From assembly GCF_003449015.1 (NCBI RefSeq), contig NZ_QRGD01000005.1, positions 62,001 to 126,000 on the forward strand: DNA of 64,000 nucleotides, given 5' to 3'. This stretch comes from Aureibaculum luteum (GTDB taxonomy: Bacteria; Bacteroidota; Bacteroidia; Flavobacteriales; Flavobacteriaceae). A model generated the notes under the pieces. The model made no database searches, had not been told where the DNA came from, and saw nothing but the letters and a program-made list of their open reading frames with translations. The position numbers and the translations under genes are program-made. Shown piece after piece: positions 38,508 to 45,846 of the stretch; positions within the stretch are counted from its first letter, which is position 1, and each line of letters starts with the position of its first letter.

Positions 38508-40771
38508 TAGTTTTTTGGCCAGTTTTTTGGCCAGTTTTTATTAGGTTCAGCACTCATTTCCAATTCCAATATTCCACCAGCCACCAATTCTTTGTGCGTT
38601 ATGTAGGTTCTGTTCAATTCCTTATCATTTAATTTGGCAGACTTTATATAAAAATTTTTCTCTGAATTATTTACTGCCACAATTTTGAATTCAGTATCAT
38701 TTGAAGTTTTTATAATAGCTTCATCAAAAACAGGACTACCTATTTCATATTGCCCAGACGCCGGATTCATAGGATAAATTCCTAAGGAACTCATTACATA
38801 CCAAGCAGACATTTGTCCAGCATCTTCGTTTCCACTTAACCCATTAGGCAATGTGCTATATTGCGTGTCTAAAATTTTACGAACCCAATACTGTGTACGC
38901 CATGGCTGTTTTGCTTTATTAAACATATAAGCAATATGATGACTCGGTTCATTACCATGAGCATACTGTCCTATTAAACCTGTAATATCTGCTGAAACAT
39001 TATGACCAACTAATTCAGAACTTTCAACAAATAACTGGTCTGTCATCTTAGCAAAAGCTTCATTACCACCATGTAATTCAATTAGACCTTCCGCATCATG
39101 CATTACATTCCAACTATGTTGCCAAGCATTACCTTCTGTATAATCTGTATCTTTTATGTGGTTAGACATTTTAGGGTCAAAAGGTTCATGAAAATCAACT
39201 TTATTAGAAGACTTTCCTCTTAAAAAACCAGATTTACTATCATAAAAATTGGTATAAGCTTTTGAGCGATTTAGAAAATAATTATAATCATCTTCTTTAC
39301 CTAAATCATTTGCCATTTGTGCAACACAGTAATCATTATATGCATAATTCAAGGAAATTGAAACCGATTGATCTAATTTATCAAATGGTATGTATCCATA
39401 CTTTTTGTAATAATCTAACCCATTGGCATCACTCATCATCGTTTTCTTCATCGCTTCATAAGCCTTTTCTACATCATAATTTCTTATACCCTTTAAATAG
39501 GCATCTGAAATTACTGAAATGGAATGATAACCTGGCATAGTACCTGTTTCATTACCAGATAATACCCAAACTGGTAATGCTCCATTAACATCATAATAGG
39601 CTAACATAGATTGAATCATATCATTTAATGTCTGTGAATCAATAATAGATAACAAAGGTGTTTCTGCCCTAAACACATCCCATAAAGACAATGTTGAATA
39701 TGCCTTGTAATTCGAAGCATTGGCAATACTGTCATTTTGCAATCTAAAATCTCCATTAATATCACTATATAATACAGGTGCAACCTGTGTGTGATATAAA
39801 GCAGTATAAAAAATAGTTTTTAAACTATCTCTTTCCGTTTTTACTTCAATTTTTGAAAGGGCTTTATTCCATTTTTCTTCAATTTGCACTTTTGCTTTAT
39901 CAAAATCAATATCACTACCTTTTTTCTCAAGATTTTCTATTGCATTAGTTAAACTTACCGATGACAAGGCTATTTTTATTTCAACTTCATTTATAGATTT
40001 ATCGAAATAGAATTGACCACCTGCTTTAATCCCTTGAGAAGAATTCACATCTGATAAAATGACGCCATCTTTAACAAATCTTGAAGCTTTAATGGGCTCT
40101 GAAGTTTCTATAACAAAAAATACTTTTTGGTTCTTTGCCCAACCCGTACTGAATCGTGTTCCTGTAATTCTATTTTTGTCGACTAAAGAAACACTACTGG
40201 ATGTTGCTTTATCCCAATTAATAGCAAACCCCAAATCAATTATAAATGATGGTGTTTTTTTATTTTCAAAGGTATATTTATGAAATGCAACATAGTCATT
40301 GGCCGTTAATTCTACTTTAATTTTCGGATCATTTAACCTTACACTATAATAACCTGGCGATGCCATTTCATTATCATGTGAAAAACTACTTTTATAAGGT
40401 AAACTATCCTTTTTCTTACCGAACATACTAAGATCAACTTCTTTATTTGTAGGCATTAATAAAACATCTACTAAATCTCCTATACCCGTTCCACTTAAAT
40501 GCAACTGGCTAAACCCCGAAATAATAGTATCTGTAATATGATAGCCAGAACACCAATCCCAGCCAAGAGTACCATTATCTGGACTTGGTTGTACCATTCC
40601 AAAAGGAGCCGTAGCTCCGGGGTATGTATGACCATGACCTCCAGTACCTATAAATGGATCTACATAAGACGTCAGTAGTTCTGATTTTGTTATTTTTATA
40701 TCTTTTTCATTTTTGCATGAAAAAAAGGCAAAAGCCATTAGGAATAATAATATTATTTTAAAATGTTTCAT
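38507..40771 (-). CDS. GH92 alpha-mannosidase lipoprotein, first gene of the long operon
   Basis: The 754-aa precursor has a lipoprotein signal with Cys19 (FFSCKNE). The domain opening is YVDPFIGTGGHGHTYPGATAP. The catalytic domain has LWDVFRAETPLL, TEGNAWQHSW (Glu546, expected general acid), HGNEPSHH (Glu608) and the N-E-D-A-G-Q motif near 650. The motifs fit a canonical exo-alpha-mannosidase, closest in type to the middle copy of the window. The extreme C-terminus repeats NWPK twice because of a 12-bp tandem duplication. It leads the operon through GH130, GH2, GH20 and Gfo/Idh/MocA. Confidence 0.94.
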   Translation of the reverse strand: MKHFKIILLFLMAFAFFSCKNEKDIKITKSELLTSYVDPFIGTGGHGHTYPGATAPFGMVQPSPDNGTLGWDWCSGYHITDTIISGFSQLHLSGTGIGDLVDVLLMPTNKEVDLSMFGKKKDSLPYKSSFSHDNEMASPGYYSVRLNDPKIKVELTANDYVAFHKYTFENKKTPSFIIDLGFAINWDKATSSSVSLVDKNRITGTRFSTGWAKNQKVFFVIETSEPIKASRFVKDGVILSDVNSSQGIKAGGQFYFDKSINEVEIKIALSSVSLTNAIENLEKKGSDIDFDKAKVQIEEKWNKALSKIEVKTERDSLKTIFYTALYHTQVAPVLYSDINGDFRLQNDSIANASNYKAYSTLSLWDVFRAETPLLSIIDSQTLNDMIQSMLAYYDVNGALPVWVLSGNETGTMPGYHSISVISDAYLKGIRNYDVEKAYEAMKKTMMSDANGLDYYKKYGYIPFDKLDQSVSISLNYAYNDYCVAQMANDLGKEDDYNYFLNRSKAYTNFYDSKSGFLRGKSSNKVDFHEPFDPKMSNHIKDTDYTEGNAWQHSWNVMHDAEGLIELHGGNEAFAKMTDQLFVESSELVGHNVSADITGLIGQYAHGNEPSHHIAYMFNKAKQPWRTQYWVRKILDTQYSTLPNGLSGNEDAGQMSAWYVMSSLGIYPMNPASGQYEIGSPVFDEAIIKTSNDTEFKIVAVNNSEKNFYIKSAKLNDKELNRTYITHKELVAGGILELEMSAEPNKNWPKNWPKN
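38509..38532 (-). repeat. 12-bp tandem duplication at the 3' end of a GH92 gene
   Basis: The 12-base unit AGTTTTTTGGCC occurs twice, followed by a partial third copy reaching back into the gene. It encodes a repeated NWPK and directly precedes the TAATG overlap with the symporter gene. Gain or loss of a unit keeps both reading frames. Confidence 0.8.
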
Positions 40772-40848
40772 AGGTATTTTAACTATATTTATCTTTTTAA
40801 AAAGATAGTTTTAATTTAAACCATAAATATGTAGAAATCTATCGGTAT

Positions 40849-40856
40849 CAAAAATA
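40849..40856 (-). promoter_or_regulatory. Candidate -7 element of the GH92-symporter-GH130 operon
   Basis: On the minus strand it reads TATTTTTG, a match to TAnnTTTG, 78 bases before the GH92 ATG. No TTG box lies at 17-23 bases upstream, so an activator may be needed. It shares a 144-base divergent gap with the histidine kinase gene. Confidence 0.4.
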
Positions 40857-40910
40857 ATATTAGACGGATAACATAGTTAATAGGATAAACATCAAAAATC
40901 ACTAAAATAA

Positions 40911-40918
40911 TACATTTG
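40911..40918 (+). promoter_or_regulatory. Candidate -7 element overlapping the histidine kinase start
   Basis: TACATTTG matches TAnnTTTG. It covers the only plausible TTG start codon (40916) of the kinase gene, so either the transcript starts further upstream or the real start lies downstream. A -33 box is not evident. Confidence 0.35.
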
Positions 40919-41986
40919 TTCAACATAAACAACAATTCAAAATTATACTACTACACAAAAATTACTTGGAAATATCACCTCATTTTTTGGCTAATATATT
41001 TTACAATAAACACATTACGCTGGGGTAGTTATTATGGTGACTATAATTATTCTTTGCGTTCAAATTTATTAGGCTTTCCAATTCATATAACTTTATGTTA
41101 TTTAAACGTTTATGTTTTAATGCCATTTTTAGTATTTCAAAAAAAATATTTGATTTATATAATTGTCCTATTGTCTGCCTTATTTATAATGGTTACTATT
41201 AAATTTAACCTTACTTATTACTTACTAAACACAAATGTTTGGCCAGAAGGGCCTGAAGTAACAAGCACTTTAACGGTTGATTATGTTGTAGATATGATGA
41301 TTGGCGAATTGTATGTCATTACATTTATTACCGCTATTAAAATCACTGCAGATTGGTTAAAGGAACACAAAAGACTTACTGATTTAGAAAAGTTACAAAT
41401 GGAAACAGAATTATTGTTTTTAAAAACTCAAGTGTCTCCTCATTTCTTTTTTAATACCTTAAATAATATCTATTCTTTATCTATAGAAAAATCAGATAAA
41501 ACTCCAAAAATCATCTTAAAGCTATCTGAATTAATGCGTTATTTGCTATATGAAACAAAGCGTAAAAGACAGAGCTTATCTAAAGAAATAATTTGTCTCC
41601 AAAACTATTTAGAATTAGAAAAAATAAGACATGGGGAAGATTTAGAAGTAAATATGGATATTAGTGGAGATATTTCAGGTAAAAAAATTGCCCCCATCTT
41701 ATTACTTTCATTTGTCGAAAATGCCTTTAAACATGGAGCCAACAAAAACATTGGTAAAGTTAATATTGATATTGATTTTAATATTAAGGAAGATTTCCTT
41801 TACTTTACCATTACAAATCCAACTCCAGCGGATTCTGAATACGAACAACGCCTGAATACAACAGGAGGCATAGGATTAAAAAATGTTAAAAAAAGATTGG
41901 CTTTAGGTTATAAAAAAGATCAATATGATTTAAAAATTGAAAATGATCAAAATTTATTCAAAGTTAAATTAAAAATCAAAGTATAA
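40916..41986 (+). CDS. LytS/YehU-type sensor histidine kinase
   Basis: This membrane sensor kinase has four to five hydrophobic segments (about 15-150). It then has the His_kinase domain with the phospho-acceptor in QVSPHFFFNTLNNIYSLS (His176). The ATP-binding domain shows FVENAFKHGA and GGIGLKNVKKRL. Its stop overlaps the ATG of the response regulator by one base. The start codon is uncertain: the frame has no ATG before the membrane region and the TTG at 40916 lies in a promoter-like element. It is divergent from the long glycan operon and may control it, but the signal is unknown. Confidence 0.88.
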   Translation: MFNINNNSKLYYYTKITWKYHLIFWLIYFTINTLRWGSYYGDYNYSLRSNLLGFPIHITLCYLNVYVLMPFLVFQKKYLIYIIVLLSALFIMVTIKFNLTYYLLNTNVWPEGPEVTSTLTVDYVVDMMIGELYVITFITAIKITADWLKEHKRLTDLEKLQMETELLFLKTQVSPHFFFNTLNNIYSLSIEKSDKTPKIILKLSELMRYLLYETKRKRQSLSKEIICLQNYLELEKIRHGEDLEVNMDISGDISGKKIAPILLLSFVENAFKHGANKNIGKVNIDIDFNIKEDFLYFTITNPTPADSEYEQRLNTTGGIGLKNVKKRLALGYKKDQYDLKIENDQNLFKVKLKIKV

Positions 41987-42687
41987 TGAATGTTAAATGT
42001 TTAATTATTGACGATGAACCCTTAGCTGTAAATGTTATAAAGAATTATTTATTACAAGTTAATGATGTAACATTAGTTAATACTTTTAATAATGCCGTTG
42101 ATGCATTAAACTTTTTAAAAAACAATAAGGTTGATCTTATTTTTTTAGATATTAATATGCCCTTATTAGATGGATTAAGCTTCATAAAAAGCTTAGAAAC
42201 GAAACCTGAAATAATAATAACTAGTGCTTATGAAGAGTATGCCGTTGAGTCGTTCGAGTTAGAAGTTTTAGACTACTTAGTTAAACCCATCTCTTTTCCA
42301 AGATTTTTAAAGGCTATGAATAAGGTTTTTAAGATTTTTAGCGACAAAAATTCAAATAATTTAATTCAAGAAAGACCTTATATTTTTATTAAAATAGACA
42401 AAAAGAAATTAAAAAAAATATATTTAGATGAACTTTTAATAATTGAAAGTCTTAAAGATTATTTAAAAATTACTACAGAAACAAATAGATATATTATACA
42501 TCAGACTTTAAGCAGTTTTACAGATCAATTACCATCAGACAATTTTATTAGAATACATAGATCTTATACAATAGCAATTGACAAAGTTGATACCGTTGAA
42601 GGTAACAGCATTGAAATTGCTGGTATAAGGTACACAATTGGTCGTACTTATATTGACGATGTAAAAAATAAAATTTTAAATATATAA
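41986..42687 (+). CDS. LytTR-family response regulator
   Basis: The 233-aa protein has a receiver domain with IIDDEPLA, phospho-acceptor Asp55 (IFLDINMPLLDG) and the conserved LVKPI Lys near 99. A LytTR DNA-binding domain follows (about 130-233; LLIIESLKDYLKI, FIRIHRSYTIAI, IGRTYIDDV). It pairs with the overlapping histidine kinase. Its stop codon abuts, without any spacer, the stop codon of the convergent NagB gene. Confidence 0.93.
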   Translation: MNVKCLIIDDEPLAVNVIKNYLLQVNDVTLVNTFNNAVDALNFLKNNKVDLIFLDINMPLLDGLSFIKSLETKPEIIITSAYEEYAVESFELEVLDYLVKPISFPRFLKAMNKVFKIFSDKNSNNLIQERPYIFIKIDKKKLKKIYLDELLIIESLKDYLKITTETNRYIIHQTLSSFTDQLPSDNFIRIHRSYTIAIDKVDTVEGNSIEIAGIRYTIGRTYIDDVKNKILNI

Positions 42688-44598
42688 TTAAAATATATAA
42701 CGTTTAAAAGCTTCAATAGCCGCATAATCTGCTAATCCAAGATTATTATATTTCTGAGCCGTCAATTTGTTTCTATCTTCTACTCTTACCCAAAACTCTC
42801 TTGAATCATCTCCTTGAAACATAGCACCATCTTTTTGAGATTGATGATAAAATATTGCAGTCCTTTTTTTCAATACCTGATCAGGACTCATAGGCACTGC
42901 CATTTCAATTTCATGAGTTTCCCATTCATGCCATGCACCTCTATATAACCACACCCAACAATCATCCATAAATTCCTGAGATTTCAGTTCGTCTATTGAC
43001 ATAAAAAGGGCATCTAAACAGACTTTGTGTGTTCCATGAGGGTCGGCTAAATCTCCTGCCGCATATATTTGATGTGGCTTTACATCTACTATTAACTTAC
43101 TAATGATATTAATATCAGCATCGGTAAGCTTACCTTTTTTAACTGTACCCGTTTCATAAAAAGGCAAATCTAAAAAGTGAACATTTTCGTCTGGCACTTT
43201 TAGATACCTTGTAGCAGCTATAGATTCACCTCTTCGTATCATTCCTTTCAGCTTTCTAACATCTAACGTATCAATACTATTTTTTTCCTTATTATTTATA
43301 TTATTTATAACAGCTTCAACATCTTTACTTGATTTAGACATAAATTTACAAACCTCCGCAAATTTTAAAGCTTCAGTATCCGCGACAGCAAAATTTCCTG
43401 AAGTTTGATAAGCAACATGCACCTCATGACCTTGCTCAACTAATCTATCAAAAGTACCTCCCATTGAAATAACATCATCATCAGGATGAGGACTAAAAAT
43501 AATAACCCTTTTTTTAGGTGGATTTGCTCTTTCAGGTCTATTTGTATCATCTGCATTCGGTTTCCCCCCCGGCCAACCAGTAATTCCATGTTGTAACACA
43601 TTAAACATCTTTATATTAAGATCATAAGCAGTACCTTCATCTACTAGCAAGTTTGACATACCGTTATCATTATAATCTTTATCTGTAAGCTTTAAAATTG
43701 ATTTCCCTAATAATTCACTAAGCCAAACAACAGCTTTCCTTTTAAGATGTTCATTCCATGTTAATGCTGTTACCAACCATGGCGTTTTAACTCTTGTTAA
43801 TTCAGAAGAAGCATCAATATCCAACACAAAGGTGGTATTACTATGTGTTTGCAAATATGTTGCAGGAATTTGAGAAGAAACTTCTCCCTCAATTGCTTTT
43901 TTAATAACACCAGCCTTGTTTATACCCCAAGCCAGCAAAACTATCCTTTTTGCTTTTCTAATTGTTGCTATCCCCATCGTAATTGCTTTTCTAGGCACTT
44001 TATCAATACCTAAAAATGATGGTGCAGCATCGGCTCTCGTCACATAATCTAACGTAATTGTTCGTGTCCCTGAATTATAATGCGACCCCGGTTCATTAAA
44101 ACCGACATGTCCCGTTCTACCTATACCTAATAATTGAAAATCTAAACCACCCGCCTCATCAATATTTTTATCATAAGACATACAGTATTTATAAACATCT
44201 TTTTCTATAGTTCCATCGGGTATATTTATATTTTCTGGAAGAATATCTATATGATCAAAGAGATGATCATGCATAAAGTAATAATAGCTTTGTATATTTT
44301 CTTTTTCCATTGGATAATACTCATCCAAGTTAAAAGTAACAACATTTTTAAAACTTAACCCCTCTTCATTATGCATTCTAACTAGTTCATCATAAACCTT
44401 AATAGGAGAAGAACCTGTTGCTAAACCTAAGATACATTTCTCATTTTGAGACTGTTTACTTTTTATTAAGTCGGCTATTTCATTTGCCACTAGAATTGAT
44501 GCATTATTAGAACTTTCGAAAATTACATTATGAATTTTTTCAAATCTAGTTTCTTCAAATTTACCCGCTGCTTGGTGAAGGATTGATTGTTTAGACAT
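42688..44598 (-). CDS. nagB: Glucosamine-6-phosphate deaminase fused to PIG-L/LmbE domain
   Basis: The N-terminal half (about 1-275) is NagB, which converts glucosamine 6-phosphate to fructose 6-phosphate and ammonia: LATGSSPIKVYDELV, TFNLDEYYPM, LLGIGRTGHVGFNEPG. The C-terminal part (about 365-600) is PIG-L/LmbE-like with the zinc motif SPHPDDDVISMGG and a later DPHGTHKVC. PIG-L enzymes deacetylate GlcNAc-type groups, so the fusion may join deacetylation and deamination; alternatively the second domain is structural. Fusions of this length (636 aa) are common in Bacteroidota. It would take up the GlcNAc released by the GH20 and GH130 enzymes nearby. Confidence 0.93.
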   Translation of the reverse strand: MSKQSILHQAAGKFEETRFEKIHNVIFESSNNASILVANEIADLIKSKQSQNEKCILGLATGSSPIKVYDELVRMHNEEGLSFKNVVTFNLDEYYPMEKENIQSYYYFMHDHLFDHIDILPENINIPDGTIEKDVYKYCMSYDKNIDEAGGLDFQLLGIGRTGHVGFNEPGSHYNSGTRTITLDYVTRADAAPSFLGIDKVPRKAITMGIATIRKAKRIVLLAWGINKAGVIKKAIEGEVSSQIPATYLQTHSNTTFVLDIDASSELTRVKTPWLVTALTWNEHLKRKAVVWLSELLGKSILKLTDKDYNDNGMSNLLVDEGTAYDLNIKMFNVLQHGITGWPGGKPNADDTNRPERANPPKKRVIIFSPHPDDDVISMGGTFDRLVEQGHEVHVAYQTSGNFAVADTEALKFAEVCKFMSKSSKDVEAVINNINNKEKNSIDTLDVRKLKGMIRRGESIAATRYLKVPDENVHFLDLPFYETGTVKKGKLTDADINIISKLIVDVKPHQIYAAGDLADPHGTHKVCLDALFMSIDELKSQEFMDDCWVWLYRGAWHEWETHEIEMAVPMSPDQVLKKRTAIFYHQSQKDGAMFQGDDSREFWVRVEDRNKLTAQKYNNLGLADYAAIEAFKRYIF

Positions 44599-44824
44599 TT
44601 GGATATTTATTATAATTAATCGATAAATTTATAAATATAATTTTAATAAACTTTTAAAATTCGACCAACTACATCTAAAAGTAGATTAAAATATCTAATA
44701 ATACAATGAGTTCAAATTAATAACTATTAAGATGAATACAATTATTATAAAGACTTTGAAAGAATTAGAAAACCTTTAAAACTGCAGCCTATTTTTCTCA
44801 GTCTCCTAAATATGGAAACGAGAT

Positions 44825-44858
44825 TTGCTAAAACTTATTTAAAAAAGGCTTATGTTTG
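44825..44858 (+). promoter_or_regulatory. Distal promoter P1 of the export operon
   Basis: TTG at 44825-44827, 23 bases, then TATGTTTG at 44851-44858 followed by C. Both elements match the Bacteroidota consensus. A transcript from here would have a leader of about 175 bases before the first ATG. Confidence 0.55.
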
Positions 44859-44992
44859 CTAAGTGGTTCTAACTTAAAATAACATGAACTAGAATGCATA
44901 AAAACTATAATTAATATTTATTTAGTCATTTAAGGTGCTCATTATTAATATATTTAACACATAATAATATGTTAATAAATAACATTAATAAA

Positions 44993-45026
44993 TTGTAAAA
45001 AAAAATAAAAATAACTCTTACTTTTG
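44993..45026 (+). promoter_or_regulatory. Proximal promoter P2 of the export operon
   Basis: TTG at 44993-44995, 23 bases, then TACTTTTG at 45019-45026 followed by C. The spacing is identical to P1. The -7 element ends 15 bases before ATG 45042, which excludes the TTG at 45024 as a start codon. Confidence 0.7.
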
Positions 45027-45041
45027 CAAAAATTCTCAATA

Positions 45042-45839
45042 ATGAAGAAAAAGATAAAATTACCATTTCTAAAAAAAAGTGTTTTAGTCGTTAGTTTAGC
45101 AATATTAACATTTTCTTGTGGTAGCAGACAAGACGTTGTTTACTTTCAAGATGTAGATTTAGCCGCAATTAGTAAGCCTATTGAAAATTACAGTCCTATC
45201 ATAAAACCTGATGATGCCTTAACAATATCAGTTTCATCACTTGACGTACAAGGGGTAAGGCCATTTAATTTAACCCCTGTCTCATATGCAGGTAATGATG
45301 GTGAAATCGGCAGATCGACTTTACAAAGTTATTTGGTAGATTCTAATGGAAATATTGATTTTCCGGTGTTAGGGACACTAAAATTAGCTGGTTTAAATAG
45401 AATTCAAGCTACGGCTATGATAAAAGATATGTTAAAAGAATATTTAACAGATGCCATAGTAATAATTAGAAATGTAAATTTTAAAGTTTCTATATTAGGA
45501 GAAGTAAGAAATCCAGGTGTTTATACAATTCAAAATGATAGAATTACTATTTTAGAAGCCTTGGCTATGGCAGGTGATTTAACAATTCAAGCCGAAAGAC
45601 ACAATGTTTTGGTAGTCAGAGAAGAAGGGAATAAAAAAACGTATAATCGCGTTAACTTGACTTCAGAAGAAATATTCAATTCACCTATGTACTATCTTAC
45701 CCAAAATGATGTAATTTATGTCACGCCTAATAATTCCATGGTAAGAGGTTCAACGATAGGTCCGAGTACAGGAACTGTTTTAAGTGCAATTTCTATTTTA
45801 TTAACAGCTGCAGCAATAGTTGTTAGTATAACCAAATAA
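45042..45839 (+). CDS. Wza-type polysaccharide export lipoprotein
   Basis: This is the outer-membrane component of an exopolysaccharide exporter. From ATG 45042 the product (265 aa) has a lipoprotein signal ending FSCGS. A Poly_export domain follows (IIKPDDALTISVSS, IDFPVLGTLKLAGL). A SLBB segment (VSILGEVRNPGVYTI, ITILEALAMAGDL) and a C-terminal hydrophobic helix (TVLSAISILLTAAAIVVSI) come next. A start six codons earlier would lie inside the promoter. It is seven bases upstream of the tyrosine kinase gene and probably translated from the same mRNA. Confidence 0.93.
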   Translation: MKKKIKLPFLKKSVLVVSLAILTFSCGSRQDVVYFQDVDLAAISKPIENYSPIIKPDDALTISVSSLDVQGVRPFNLTPVSYAGNDGEIGRSTLQSYLVDSNGNIDFPVLGTLKLAGLNRIQATAMIKDMLKEYLTDAIVIIRNVNFKVSILGEVRNPGVYTIQNDRITILEALAMAGDLTIQAERHNVLVVREEGNKKTYNRVNLTSEEIFNSPMYYLTQNDVIYVTPNNSMVRGSTIGPSTGTVLSAISILLTAAAIVVSITK

Positions 45840-45846
45840 TTTATTC

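Larger units (their letters stand above)
44599..45041 (+). other. Intergenic region with two promoters, no gene
   Basis: This 443-base AT-rich gap between divergent nagB and the export operon holds no ORF that I can support; the longest plus-strand reading noticed is 15 codons (from 44732). It contains two plus-strand promoter-like sequences, listed separately. No hairpin terminator was seen. Confidence 0.7.

Noticed and set aside
45024-45041. TTG start giving six extra residues on the Wza-type lipoprotein
   Set aside because: The TTG is part of the TACTTTTGC promoter element; ATG 45042 directly opens the lipoprotein signal.
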